Part shown: positions 7,796 to 16,546 of the stretch, piece by piece
Position numbering within the stretch: position 1 is the stretch's first letter
Layout: every line of letters begins with the position of its first letter
Notes under the pieces: generated by a model
What the model saw: only the letters and a program-made list of their open reading frames with translations
What the model was told of the DNA's origin: nothing
Database searches by the model: none
NCBI RefSeq assembly: GCF_900102885.1
Contig: NZ_FNGE01000008.1
Span: 62,001 to 126,000 of the forward strand
DNA: 64,000 nt
Source: Paracoccus chinensis
Lineage (GTDB): Bacteria > Pseudomonadota > Alphaproteobacteria > Rhodobacterales > Rhodobacteraceae
Direction of reading: 5' to 3'
Position numbers and translations under genes: made by a program

Positions 7796-9086
7796 AGCGC
7801 AGGGCCTCGACCGGGTTCATGCGGGCCGCGTGGCGGGCCGGGAAGATGGTGACGATGAAGGACAGCGTCAGCGACAGCCCGACCGCCTTGGCGATGTCGA
7901 TGCCGCGCAGTTCGGCCGGCAGGCGATAGATGCCGCGCACCGCAGGGTCCCAGGCGCCGCCGCCCGAGAACCAGTTGATCCCCGCCATGATGCTGTCCAC
8001 GTTCAGCGCCAGAAGAACGCCCAGGATCACCCCGGCGATGGTGCCGATGACGCCGGTGAAGGCGCCGCACAGGAAGAAGACACGCAGGACGGCGCCCTCG
8101 GTCAGCCCCATGGTCCGCAGGATGCCGATGTCGCGGCCCTTGTTCTTGACCAGCATGATGAGGCCGCTGGTAATGTTCATGGACGCGATCAGCACCAGCA
8201 CCGAGAGGATCACGAACATCACGTCATCCTCGATGTCGAGCGCCGACAGGAAGGACCCCGAGGCATCGCGCCAGGTCCAGACGATCCCGCCCGGCAGCGC
8301 CTCCATCAGGGGCACGGTCAGGGCGTCCACGCCCTCGGGGTCAGAAACGAAGACCTGGATCTCGTCCACCATGCCCTCGCGGTTGAAGAAGGACTGCGCC
8401 TCGGCCAGCGGCATGTAGATGCGCGTGCGGTCGATGTCGTAGCGGCCGGCGCTGAAGACATAGACGACGGGATAGGTGGCGATCCTTGGCGTGGTGCCGA
8501 AGGCCGTCTGCGCCCCTTGCGGCGAGATCAGCTGAACCACGTCGCCCACGCCGACGCCCAGTTCCCGCGCCATGCCGACGCCGATGGCAATGCCGTTGTT
8601 GAAACTGGCAAGGTCGCCCTCGCCCGTCTCGGGATCGGCGACGCGGGGGATGGCCGCCAGGTCCTCGCCTGTCAGCCCGTAGACCTCGGCCACGTTCGAG
8701 CGGTCCGAGACACTCGCCATCACCTGCCCGCGCACGACGGGATCGGCGCGCAGGACGCCGGGCAGCGCCTCGATCCGTTCCACCACGGCCGGATAGTCGG
8801 AAATCGTGCCCGCGACGGTATAGACCTCGTCCGTCAGCTCGTTGGTGATCGAGCTTGGCGGCAGGTAGACGGTCGAATGGGCGTTCGCGCCAAGGATCGT
8901 GTCCACGAACTCGGCCCGGAAGCCGGAACGGACCGCCAGCGTGGCGATCAGCGCCATGACGCCTAGCGCGATGCCGATCAGGCTGATCCAGGTCATGACC
9001 GACACGCCGCCCTCGGCGCGCCGCGCGCGCAGATAGCGCCAGGCGATCATGAACTCGTAACGCGAAAACGGGGCCGGGTTCGCCAT
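7788..9086 (-). CDS. lolE: Lipoprotein-releasing ABC transporter permease (LolC/LolE family)
   Basis: 432 residues. The N-terminus has the conserved [18 protein letters not shown] start (here [17 protein letters not shown]) and one membrane segment near 30-52. A large periplasmic MacB-type domain follows, then three C-terminal membrane segments from about residue 285, ending [10 protein letters not shown], the FtsX-family C-terminal signature. With LolD it extracts sorted lipoproteins for LolA. Only one permease is present, as usual in alphaproteobacteria, so it probably forms a homodimer; C versus E naming is arbitrary. The ATG at 9086 is preferred to an upstream one at 9182. Confidence 0.9.
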   Translation of the reverse strand: MANPAPFSRYEFMIAWRYLRARRAEGGVSVMTWISLIGIALGVMALIATLAVRSGFRAEFVDTILGANAHSTVYLPPSSITNELTDEVYTVAGTISDYPAVVERIEALPGVLRADPVVRGQVMASVSDRSNVAEVYGLTGEDLAAIPRVADPETGEGDLASFNNGIAIGVGMARELGVGVGDVVQLISPQGAQTAFGTTPRIATYPVVYVFSAGRYDIDRTRIYMPLAEAQSFFNREGMVDEIQVFVSDPEGVDALTVPLMEALPGGIVWTWRDASGSFLSALDIEDDVMFVILSVLVLIASMNITSGLIMLVKNKGRDIGILRTMGLTEGAVLRVFFLCGAFTGVIGTIAGVILGVLLALNVDSIMAGINWFSGGGAWDPAVRGIYRLPAELRGIDIAKAVGLSLTLSFIVTIFPARHAARMNPVEALRYE

Positions 9087-9181
9087 CAAGGGGCCTTCCT
9101 GAAAGGTCGGCGCAAACTGGCCGCAGCGCGTCCCCGATGCAAGGCGACAAGGGCGTGAGCGGTGCAGGAGGCCGCGCTCCA

Positions 9182-9242
9182 TCTTCTGTCCTCAAGTATC
9201 CCGGGATGAATGGGGCGGGGGCCCCATTCATGGGCAGCGCCC
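9182..9242 (+). repeat. Dispersed intergenic element, copy A
   Basis: One of three related elements (the others are at 37174 and 56429). TCTTC starts at 9182 and the core GTATCCCGGG lies exactly 14 bases later (9196-9205). Two hairpins follow: ATGAATGGGG (9206-9215) with CCCCATTCAT (9222-9231), and GGGC-AGC-GCCC (9232-9242). It lies between divergent lolE and radA, 42 bp before the radA ATG. It may act as a leader RNA structure or be a REP-like sequence. Confidence 0.6.
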
Positions 9243-9283
9243 CGCGTCTTGCCCCCTGCCCCGAACCTCTGCCACAAGCGGGC

Positions 9284-10648
9284 ATGGCCAAACCTGTCAC
9301 CTCCTTCACCTGCACCGCCTGCGGTGCCGCGCATCGCAAGTGGTCCGGCCGCTGCGAGGCCTGCGGCGAGTGGAACACCATCGTCGAGGAAGCGCCCCTC
9401 AGCCAGGGCCCCGGCCGGGGCCTCGGCGCCCAGCGGGGCCGCGCGATTCCCCTCAGCGGCCTGTCCACGACCGAGCCCCCGCCCGCCCGGGCGCCCTCGG
9501 GCATCGAGGAACTGGACCGCGTGCTGGGCGGCGGCCTAGTGCCCGGCAGCGCGATCCTGGTCGGCGGCGATCCGGGCATCGGCAAGTCCACGCTGATGCT
9601 GCAGGCCGCCGCGGCCTTCGCGCGGCGCGGCACTTCGGCCGTCTATATCAGCGGCGAGGAAGCGGGCGCGCAACTTCGGATGCGGGCGCAGCGGCTGGGT
9701 CTGTCCGACGCGCCCGTGCGGCTGGGCACGGAAACCGCCCTTCGCGACATCCTGACGACGCTGGACGCCGAACGCCCCGACGTGGCGGTGATCGACTCAA
9801 TCCAAACGCTGTGGTCGGACACGGTGGATGCCGCCCCCGGCAGCGTGGGCCAGGTCCGCTCCGCCGCGCATGAACTTGTCACCTTCGCCAAGCGCAGTGG
9901 CGTCGCTGTGATCCTTGTCGGCCATGTCACCAAGGAGGGACAGATCGCCGGCCCCCGCGTGGTCGAGCACATGGTGGACACCGTGCTTTACTTCGAGGGC
10001 GAGCGCGGCCACCAGTTCCGCATCCTGCGCGCCGTCAAGAACCGCTTCGGCCCGTCGGGCGAAATCGGCGTCTTCGAGATGACGGGCGGCGGGCTGTCCG
10101 AAGTCACCAACCCTTCTGCCCTGTTCCTGTCCGAACGCGGCGAGCCCGTCCCCGGCAGTGCCGTCTTTGCCGGCATCGAGGGCACCCGCCCCGTCCTGAC
10201 CGAGGTTCAGGCGCTGGTCGCGCCCTCGACCCTCGCGGCCCCCCGCCGCACGGTGGTGGGGCTCGACAGCGGCCGCGTCTCGACCATCCTCGCGGTGCTG
10301 GAGGCGCGCTGCGGTATTCCTTTTGCCGGGCTCGACGTTTTCCTGAACGTCGCGGGCGGAATGCGCGTCGCGGAACCGGCGGCCGACCTGGCCATCGCGG
10401 CGGCCCTTCTCAGCGCGCGCGAGGACCATGCCCTGCCCGCCGAAACGGTGTTTTTCGGCGAGGTCAGCCTGTCGGGGGCGCTACGCCCCGTCGCGCAGGC
10501 CGAAAACAGGTTGAAAGAGGCGCAGAAACTTGGTTTTTCCCGGGCCATCCTGCCCGAGGTCCAGAAGGTCGAGGGCGGCGGCGGCATGAGCCTTGCGCGG
10601 GTCGCCGATCTGACCAGTTTCACGGGCGAGACATTCGGAGCCGGATGA
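9284..10648 (+). CDS. radA: DNA repair protein RadA
   Basis: 454 residues, standard RadA length. It is a RecA-like helicase that promotes branch migration in recombinational repair. A zinc finger has Cys10, Cys13, Cys24 and Cys27 (CTAC and CEAC). Walker A GGDPGIGKS is near 93-101, the RadA-specific KNRFG motif is near 252, and a Lon-protease-like C-terminal domain follows (GLDVFLNVAGGMRV). The ATG at 9284 begins directly before the zinc finger; the longer frame from 9137 runs through the repeat element. cvpA follows 46 bp downstream. Confidence 0.95.
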   Translation: MAKPVTSFTCTACGAAHRKWSGRCEACGEWNTIVEEAPLSQGPGRGLGAQRGRAIPLSGLSTTEPPPARAPSGIEELDRVLGGGLVPGSAILVGGDPGIGKSTLMLQAAAAFARRGTSAVYISGEEAGAQLRMRAQRLGLSDAPVRLGTETALRDILTTLDAERPDVAVIDSIQTLWSDTVDAAPGSVGQVRSAAHELVTFAKRSGVAVILVGHVTKEGQIAGPRVVEHMVDTVLYFEGERGHQFRILRAVKNRFGPSGEIGVFEMTGGGLSEVTNPSALFLSERGEPVPGSAVFAGIEGTRPVLTEVQALVAPSTLAAPRRTVVGLDSGRVSTILAVLEARCGIPFAGLDVFLNVAGGMRVAEPAADLAIAAALLSAREDHALPAETVFFGEVSLSGALRPVAQAENRLKEAQKLGFSRAILPEVQKVEGGGGMSLARVADLTSFTGETFGAG

Positions 10649-10694
10649 CCGCCCCAGACATGCCGGGCACAGGCCCGCACAGAGGGCGGTAGAG

Positions 10695-11306
10695 ATGGAC
10701 GGATTCACCCTGATCGACGGCATCGTGGCCGCCGTCATCATCCTGTCGGCGATCCTGGCCTATTCGCGCGGCTTCGTGCGCGAATCGCTGGCGATCATGG
10801 GCTGGATCGGCGCCGCGGTGCTGGCCTTCGTCTTCGCGGCCACCATGCGGCCGCTGATCGCGCAGGTGCCCTATCTGGACAGCATCATCGCCGACAACTG
10901 CGAGCTTGGCATGATCGCGGGCTTCGCGGTCGTCTTCGCGCTGGCGCTGGTCGTCTTCTCGATCCTGACGCCGCTGTTTTCCTCGGTCGTGCAGCGCTCG
11001 GCACTGGGGGGCGTGGACCAGGGCATGGGGTTCCTGTTTGGCGTGGCGCGCGGCATCCTTCTGGTCGTGATCGCCTTCATTGTCTACGATCGCGTGATGA
11101 CCACCCAGCGCGTCGCCATGGTGGACCAGTCGCGCTCAGCCCAGGTCTTTCAGCAGATGAGCGGCCGCCTGAACCAGCAGATCCCGCAGGACGCCCCCGG
11201 CTGGCTGGCCGCGCGGTTCGAGCAGCTGGTGCGCGATTGCACCCCGACGGGCGCTGCCGTCACCCCCTCGGCCCCGACTCCGGCCACCGCCACCAGCGGG
11301 ACCTGA
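10695..11306 (+). CDS. cvpA: CvpA family inner-membrane protein
   Basis: 203 residues with four predicted membrane segments (about 5-25, 30-50, 70-90, 108-130). They contain FTLIDGIVAAVIILSAILAY and the family pattern SRGFVRESLAIMGWIGA. CvpA is needed for colicin V export in E. coli and more generally for envelope homeostasis. The C-terminal 60 residues are soluble, with a Pro/Ala/Thr tail. It lies directly before purF, the arrangement known from many proteobacteria. Confidence 0.88.
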   Translation: MDGFTLIDGIVAAVIILSAILAYSRGFVRESLAIMGWIGAAVLAFVFAATMRPLIAQVPYLDSIIADNCELGMIAGFAVVFALALVVFSILTPLFSSVVQRSALGGVDQGMGFLFGVARGILLVVIAFIVYDRVMTTQRVAMVDQSRSAQVFQQMSGRLNQQIPQDAPGWLAARFEQLVRDCTPTGAAVTPSAPTPATATSGT

Positions 11307-11329
11307 CCTGCGACGCAAGGCAGAACTGC

Positions 11330-11359
11330 GCGGGGCGGGCGTGACTTTCCGCGCCCCGC
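11330..11359 (+). other. Inverted repeat between cvpA and purF
   Basis: GCGGGGCG (11330-11337) pairs with CGCCCCGC (11352-11359) across 14 bases. It lies 24 bp after the cvpA stop and 93 bp before purF. Without a T run it may be an attenuating structure or a processing site rather than a terminator. Confidence 0.35.
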
Positions 11360-11452
11360 CCCCTACATAACGCCCCAGCGGCGGCCCGAGTCGGGTCGCG
11401 CCTGCCCCCCGAGCGATTTCGTTTCCCTTCCCGACAGCCACAGGCCGACGCG

Positions 11453-13006
11453 ATGCAGCCCTTTCTTGCGGACCCCTTCGACAGCGACCGGCTGCACGAG
11501 GAATGCGGCGTCTTCGGCGTCATCGGCATGGCCGAGGCGGCGAACTTCACGGCCCTCGGCCTGCACGCCCTGCAGCACCGCGGTCAGGAGGCCGGCGGCA
11601 TCGTCGCATTCGACCCGGACAAGGGCTTCAACAGCGCCCATCGCTTCGGCTATGTCCGCGACAACTTCACCAAGGCGTCCCTGATGGAGACGCTGCCGGG
11701 CGAGCTGGCCATCGGCCATGTCCGCTATTCGACGGCAGGGGCCAAGGGCCCGGCGATCCGTGACGTTCAGCCCTTCTTCGGCGAATTTGCCATGGGCGGC
11801 TGCGCCATCGCCCATAACGGGAACATCACCAACGCGGCCGCCCTGCGGCGCGAGCTGATCGAGCGCGGCTCGATCTTCCAGTCCGGCTCGGACTCGGAAT
11901 GCATCATCCACCTGATGGCGCGCTCGATCCAGCGCAACATCCCCGAACGGATGAAGGACGCGCTGCGCCGGGTCGAAGGCGCTTTCTCGGTCATCGCCAT
12001 GACCCGCACGAAGCTGATCGGCGTGCGCGACCCCTTGGGCGTGCGCCCTCTGGTTCTGGGCAAACTGGCGGGCGACGGCTATGCGCTGGCATCCGAAACC
12101 TGCGCGCTGGACATCATCGGCGCCGAGTTCGTCCGCGAGATCGAGCCGGGCGAGATGGTGGTGATCTCGAAGGGCCAGGTCGAAAGCTCTCGTCCCTTCG
12201 GTCCCGCCACGGGGCGCTTCTGCATCTTCGAGCATGTCTATTTCAGCCGCCCCGATTCGATCATCGGCGGGCGGTCGGTCTATGAGACCCGCAGCCAGAT
12301 CGGCGTGGAGCTCGCACGCGAGGCGCCGGTGGACGCAGACCTCGTCTGCCCCGTGCCCGACAGCGGCACCCCCGCCGCCATCGGCTATGCGCGCGAAAGC
12401 GGCATTCCCTTCGGCATGGGGATCATCCGCAACCAGTACATGGGCCGCACCTTCATCGAGCCGACCGAGCAGATCCGCAACATGGGCGTCCGGCTGAAGC
12501 TGAACGTCAACCGCGCGCTGGTGAAGGGCAAGCGGGTCGTGCTGGTGGACGACTCGGTCGTGCGCGGGACCACCAGCCGCAAGATCAAGGACATGATCCT
12601 TGATGCAGGCGCGGCCGAGGTGCATTTCCGCATCGCAAGCCCGCCCACCGCCTGGCCCTGCTTCTACGGCGTGGACACGCCCGACCGCGACAAGCTGCTG
12701 GCCGCGCGGATGAGCCCCGAAGAGATGCGGCAGTGGATCGGCGTGGACAGCCTGGCCTTCGTGTCGCTCGACGGCCTTTACCGCGCCGTGGGCGAGGCGC
12801 AGGGCCGCAACGCCGCCTGCCCGCAATATTGCGACGCCTGCTTCTCGGGCGACTACCCGGTCGCGCCCTTCGACCAGATGGAGCGCGGCTTCCGCATGAA
12901 GCCCGATCCCCTGTCGGGCGACGCCGAGGCGCAGGAGGACCAGACCGGCTACCAGCCCGTGGACCACACCCTGACGCCGAACAGCGCGACCCGCGCCGCC
13001 GAATAG
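11453..13006 (+). CDS. purF: Amidophosphoribosyltransferase
   Basis: 517 residues. It is the first committed enzyme of purine synthesis, converting PRPP and glutamine to phosphoribosylamine. The N-terminal Ntn glutaminase has a short propeptide, so the catalytic nucleophile is Cys18 in HEECGVFG. The PRPP loop VLVDDSVVRGTTSRKI is near residue 362. PQYCDACFSGDYP in the C-terminal region holds cysteines that in the Bacillus-type enzyme bind an iron-sulfur cluster; whether one is present here is not certain. The ATG at 11453 leaves a normal propeptide. It is convergent with the glycosyltransferase gene, with only 2 bp between the stops. Confidence 0.96.
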   Translation: MQPFLADPFDSDRLHEECGVFGVIGMAEAANFTALGLHALQHRGQEAGGIVAFDPDKGFNSAHRFGYVRDNFTKASLMETLPGELAIGHVRYSTAGAKGPAIRDVQPFFGEFAMGGCAIAHNGNITNAAALRRELIERGSIFQSGSDSECIIHLMARSIQRNIPERMKDALRRVEGAFSVIAMTRTKLIGVRDPLGVRPLVLGKLAGDGYALASETCALDIIGAEFVREIEPGEMVVISKGQVESSRPFGPATGRFCIFEHVYFSRPDSIIGGRSVYETRSQIGVELAREAPVDADLVCPVPDSGTPAAIGYARESGIPFGMGIIRNQYMGRTFIEPTEQIRNMGVRLKLNVNRALVKGKRVVLVDDSVVRGTTSRKIKDMILDAGAAEVHFRIASPPTAWPCFYGVDTPDRDKLLAARMSPEEMRQWIGVDSLAFVSLDGLYRAVGEAQGRNAACPQYCDACFSGDYPVAPFDQMERGFRMKPDPLSGDAEAQEDQTGYQPVDHTLTPNSATRAAE

Positions 13007-13008
13007 AT

Positions 13009-14007
13009 CTATAGCACAAGCGCCTCGATCAGCGCCGCATAGCGGCGCTCGGTCTCGGCCTGCGCGGCGGCGATCTCGGGGATGGACATCAGGCGCGTGT
13101 ATTCCGCCCGCAGCGCCGCGCCGTGACGCGTGGCAAAGCCGTCGTCGTGGATACGGGCACCGGCAATGCGCTCGAAATACTGGTCCGTGTGGCGGGTGTT
13201 GCCCTGCCCCTTTGGCGCCGCGCCCCGGCCCCGGTCCTGCCGCAGCAGGAACGAGGCCAGCGATTTCACCGCGTAGTGGTTGTAATGGGCAAGGCCATAG
13301 CGGATCTCCTCGACAGGCACGTTCCGCAGCCGTGTCCACATCTTCTCGCCCGGCGGAATGAAGAAACTCGAACCATCGGCGCGCATCACCATCAGGTCGC
13401 CCGGCCCCGCATAACCTATGACCGAGTGGTTGTGGATGTGGCGGAACCGACCCAGTCCCCTTGCCAGCGTCTTGACCGGCCCGTTCGCCCGGTGCCGCTC
13501 GGGCAGGCGCCGGGTGAACTGCTCGGTGACTAGGCCGGGGCGCCACTCCTGCTCTTCCGCGGTCCCGAAGGTGCGGGCGTTCAGCATCAGGATGTCCACG
13601 TTCTCGCCCGCCGCGGCGGTCAGGTCCTGCACGCGGACTGTCCCGGCCGTGACATCCAGAAATTCGTCGGCATCCAGCACCATCAGCCAGTCGGCGCGGT
13701 TCAGCCCGTAGCGCTTCCGCATCCCGGCATAGGCCGCGTGCTGCGGCACCTCGCCGGGCTGGACGGTGCTGCGGAAGTGGGTGATCGCTCCCGCGCGGTC
13801 CAGCGCATCCAGCAGCAGGTCCGTGCCGTCGCGGCAGTCGTTCGAGGCAATGAAGATGCGGTCAAAGCCGATGGCCCGATGATGCGCCACGAATTCCAGC
13901 GCATAAGGGCCTTCGTCCCGCATGGACGAAACGAGGACATGGCCGAGCGGTCCCGCGCCGTGGTCCCGGTCCTTCGCCGCGTGTCCCGCCGGCGCCTGGT
14001 CCTGCAT
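13009..14007 (-). CDS. Glycosyltransferase family 2-type protein
   Basis: 332 residues. The start RDEGPYALEFVAHHRAIGFD (30-49) and LDADEFLDV (111-119) match the Glyco_tranf_2_4 group. The DxD at 112-114 binds the sugar nucleotide through a metal. No membrane segment is evident, so it is probably cytoplasmic or peripheral. The acceptor and sugar are unknown; a cell-surface glycan is likely. Its stop is 2 bp from the purF stop on the other strand, leaving no room for a terminator. Confidence 0.8.
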   Translation of the reverse strand: MQDQAPAGHAAKDRDHGAGPLGHVLVSSMRDEGPYALEFVAHHRAIGFDRIFIASNDCRDGTDLLLDALDRAGAITHFRSTVQPGEVPQHAAYAGMRKRYGLNRADWLMVLDADEFLDVTAGTVRVQDLTAAAGENVDILMLNARTFGTAEEQEWRPGLVTEQFTRRLPERHRANGPVKTLARGLGRFRHIHNHSVIGYAGPGDLMVMRADGSSFFIPPGEKMWTRLRNVPVEEIRYGLAHYNHYAVKSLASFLLRQDRGRGAAPKGQGNTRHTDQYFERIAGARIHDDGFATRHGAALRAEYTRLMSIPEIAAAQAETERRYAALIEALVL

Positions 14008-14096
14008 GATCGGTTGTGCCGCCTTCGCTGATCCACGGTCCCTGCCGGGCCGCCGATGTGCGCCCCGCCGGGCGCGAGGTCAAGGCTGGCGCGACC

Positions 14097-14282
14097 TCAG
14101 CCCCGCCCCAGCCGGTGGGCTGCGGCATTCTCGGGCGCACTGGTCGACAGACCGTCCTCGTCGCTGTCGGCCTGCTGGACGATCACCTCGTACAGCGCGG
14201 AGATTTCCTGGTCACTGAGATCGTCGATGGTCGCTCCGGGGGGAAGCAATGCCTCCACCGCCTGGCGCGTGGTCCTCGTCAT
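14097..14282 (-). CDS. Small hypothetical protein
   Basis: 61 residues with an acidic middle: TIDDLSDQEISALYEVIVQQ, then ADSDEDG. A basic N-terminus (MTRTTRQAVEALLPPG) precedes it. AGAAAG lies upstream of the ATG at 14282. It resembles a small helical soluble protein and has no recognised domain. It lies 89 bp upstream of the glycosyltransferase on the same strand and might share its transcript. Confidence 0.45.
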   Translation of the reverse strand: MTRTTRQAVEALLPPGATIDDLSDQEISALYEVIVQQADSDEDGLSTSAPENAAAHRLGRG

Positions 14283-14582
14283 GCGTTTCGCTTTCTAGAG
14301 GGGCTCCGCCAGGACCGTACGTGGCGCGTCAGGCGGCATGACGCATGCGGTTCCTGCTCTGGATAGCACAACAAGCGTCGATTCGATACACGCATGCCTT
14401 CCATAGGAAGGAAAGCGCCTATGGGGCCTGCAAGGCCGGCGCAGTGACACCGAGAGGTGTGCTGTCGGGACCTGCCTTGCAGGACGTGCCATCGGCTGCT
14501 TCCCCCTCGATGGATCACGGGGGGTGGTGCTTGCCACAGGCTCGCGCCAACATGCAGGCGCTTGCCAGCAACGAGGGGCTGA
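14283..14582 (+). other. Gene-free, highly structured leader of the SDR operon
   Basis: 300 bases without a credible gene but with many inverted repeats. CCTGCAAGGC (14427-14436) pairs with GCCTTGCAGG (14474-14483), enclosing ACACC-GAGA-GGTGT (14447-14460). CCTTCC-ATA-GGAAGG (14397-14411) competes with CCATAGG (14401-14407) / CCTATGG (14418-14424). CCATCG and CGATGG pair near 14490-14515. GAGGGGCT occurs at both ends (14298-14305 and 14573-14580), the second copy being the SDR ribosome-binding site. It may be a structured 5' leader, an sRNA, or a remnant of a mobile RNA. Confidence 0.5.
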
Positions 14583-15320
14583 ATGTCGCAGAAAACCATT
14601 CTGATCACGGGCGCCTCCAGTGGCCTGGGGGCGCATTTTGCGGCGGTTCTGGCGGGGGACGGGGCGCGGGTGATCCTGGCGGCGCGCAGCGCGGGGAAGA
14701 TCGCGGACCGGGTCGAGGCGATCCGGGCGGCAGGCGGGGTGGCGCAGGCGCTGGCGATGGACGTGGCCGACCCGGCCTCGGTGGCAGAGGCCTTCGGGCA
14801 GATCGAGGGGCGCATCGACGTGGTGGTGAACAATGCCGGCATCACCCTGACCACGCCCGCCATCGACACCGACCCGGCCGAGTTCGCCTCGGTCCTGGAC
14901 ACCAACGTTGGGGGCGTCTTCCATGTGGCGCAGGCGGCGGCGCGGCGGATGCGCGACACGGGCGGGGGCGCCATCGTCAACGTGGCCTCGATCCTCGGCT
15001 TCCGGGTGACGGGCAATGTCGCGGCCTACACGGCGTCGAAGGCCGCGGTGGTGCAGCTGACGCAGGCCTTGGCGCTGGAATGGGCGCGCTACGGCATCCG
15101 CGTGAACGCGCTCTGCCCCGGCTATATCGAGACGCCGCTGAACCGCGACTTCTTCGCAACCGAAGCCGGGCAGGCACTGATCCGGCGCATCCCGCAGCGC
15201 AGGCTCGGGCAGCTTGCCGACCTCGACGCGCCCCTGCGGCTGCTCTGTTCCGACGAGGCCCGCTACATGACCGGCTCGTCCATCGTGGTCGATGGCGGCC
15301 ACCTTTGTTCCAGCCTTTGA
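14583..15320 (+). CDS. SDR-family oxidoreductase
   Basis: 245 residues, classical short-chain dehydrogenase. The NAD(P)-binding motif TGASSGLG is at 9-16, NNAG near 83, and catalytic Tyr149 and Lys153 in YTASK. PGYIETPLN is the usual C-terminal PG motif and SSIVVDGGHL the ending. It reduces or oxidises a keto/hydroxy group; the substrate is not shown. In the lva operon an SDR reduces levulinyl-CoA to 4-hydroxyvaleryl-CoA, a possible parallel given the next two genes. The GAGGGGCT ribosome-binding site supports this start. The stop is 8 bp before the dehydrogenase ATG. Confidence 0.88.
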   Translation: MSQKTILITGASSGLGAHFAAVLAGDGARVILAARSAGKIADRVEAIRAAGGVAQALAMDVADPASVAEAFGQIEGRIDVVVNNAGITLTTPAIDTDPAEFASVLDTNVGGVFHVAQAAARRMRDTGGGAIVNVASILGFRVTGNVAAYTASKAAVVQLTQALALEWARYGIRVNALCPGYIETPLNRDFFATEAGQALIRRIPQRRLGQLADLDAPLRLLCSDEARYMTGSSIVVDGGHLCSSL

Positions 15321-15328
15321 GGTTTCCG

Positions 15329-16546
15329 ATGGCTTTCACCATTTCCCCGCGCATCGAGGATTTCCGCCGCCGCATCGCCCGCTTTGTCGAGGACGAGCTG
15401 CTGCCTCTCGAGGAAGACCGCGCGAACTTCGACGCGCACGAGAACATCCGCCTCGATGTCCTCGAGGTGATGCGGGACAAGGCGCGCGCCGAGGGGCTGT
15501 GGTGCCTGCAGCTGAAGAAGGAGACCGGCGGGCAGGAACTTGGCCGCATGGGCATGGCGGTCTGCTACGAGGAGATGAACCGCTCGCTCTTCGGGCCTGT
15601 CGTGTTCAACTCGGCCGCGCCGGATGACGGCAACATGATGGTGCTGGAGAAGGCGGGCACGCCCGAGCAGAAGGACCGCTGGCTCAAACCCATCGTGGAA
15701 GGCCGCGTCCGGTCGGCTTTCGTGATGACCGAACCCCATCCCGGCTCTGGCTCGGACCCCGGCGGCATGATGCTGACCACGGCGACGCGGCATGGCGACA
15801 GTTACCGCATCCGCGGCCGCAAGTGGTTCATCACCGGGGCCGAGGACGCGCAGCATTTCATCCTGATCGCACGGACCTCGGATGACCCGCGCAAGGGGCT
15901 CAGCGCCTTTCTCTTCGACCGCGACACGCCGGGCTGGCGGATTGAGCGGCGCATCCCCATCATGGGTCCCGAGGAACATGGCGGCCATTGCGAGCTGGTC
16001 TTCGAGGACATGGAGATCCCGGCCTCGGACCTGCTGCTGAACGAAGGCGACGGGCTGAAGCTGACTCAGATGCGGCTGGGGCCCGCGCGGCTGACGCATT
16101 GCATGAGGTGGCTGGGCCTGTCCAAGCGCTGCGTCGAGATCGCCACCACCTACGCCCACGAACGCTTCGCCTTCGGCGAGCGGCTGTCCAAGCGCGAGAG
16201 CATCCAGATCATGCTGGGCGACCTCGCCATGCAGATCGAGGTGGGACGCCTGCTGGTGATGAAGGCCGCCTGGGCGCTGGACCAGGGCAGCTATGCCCGC
16301 AAGGAGGTGTCCATGGCCAAGGTCCATGTCGCCAACTTGCTGCACAAGGCCGCCGATACCGCGATCCAGATCAACGGCGCGCGCGGCTATTCCAAGGACA
16401 CGCCGCTGGAATGGATCTACCGCTATGCCCGCCAGGCCCGGCTGGTCGACGGCGCCGACGAGGTCCACAAGATGGTGCTGAGCCGCAACCTCGATGCCGA
16501 GGGGCGGGGGTTCTGGTCCTGGCCGGTCGAGGGAGAACAGGCATGA
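15329..16546 (+). CDS. Acyl-CoA dehydrogenase (ACAD10/11-like)
   Basis: 405 residues, standard ACAD length. The FAD/substrate regions read [18 protein letters not shown] and [18 protein letters not shown], then [19 protein letters not shown] and [21 protein letters not shown] near the C-terminus. The last motif and the neighbouring APH kinase suggest the ACAD10/11 and LvaC group, whose members act on 4-phospho- or 4-hydroxyacyl-CoA rather than doing simple beta-oxidation. The start at 15329 is fixed by the family N-terminus; the open frame extends upstream through the SDR gene. The stop overlaps the next ATG (ATGA). Confidence 0.9.
   Translation: MAFTISPRIEDFRRRIARFVEDELLPLEEDRANFDAHENIRLDVLEVMRDKARAEGLWCLQLKKETGGQELGRMGMAVCYEEMNRSLFGPVVFNSAAPDDGNMMVLEKAGTPEQKDRWLKPIVEGRVRSAFVMTEPHPGSGSDPGGMMLTTATRHGDSYRIRGRKWFITGAEDAQHFILIARTSDDPRKGLSAFLFDRDTPGWRIERRIPIMGPEEHGGHCELVFEDMEIPASDLLLNEGDGLKLTQMRLGPARLTHCMRWLGLSKRCVEIATTYAHERFAFGERLSKRESIQIMLGDLAMQIEVGRLLVMKAAWALDQGSYARKEVSMAKVHVANLLHKAADTAIQINGARGYSKDTPLEWIYRYARQARLVDGADEVHKMVLSRNLDAEGRGFWSWPVEGEQA

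Noticed and set aside
14298..14580. Transposon insertion with an 8-bp target duplication (GAGGGGCT)
   Set aside because: No terminal inverted repeats are found just inside, and removing the segment would leave two divergent genes about 25 bp apart. The repeat may be chance.
14283..14582. SRP RNA, 6S RNA or a known metabolite riboswitch
   Set aside because: None of the conserved core strings I know (for example the SRP apical loop AGGTCCGGAAGGAAGCAGCC, or the cobalamin and TPP boxes) is present.
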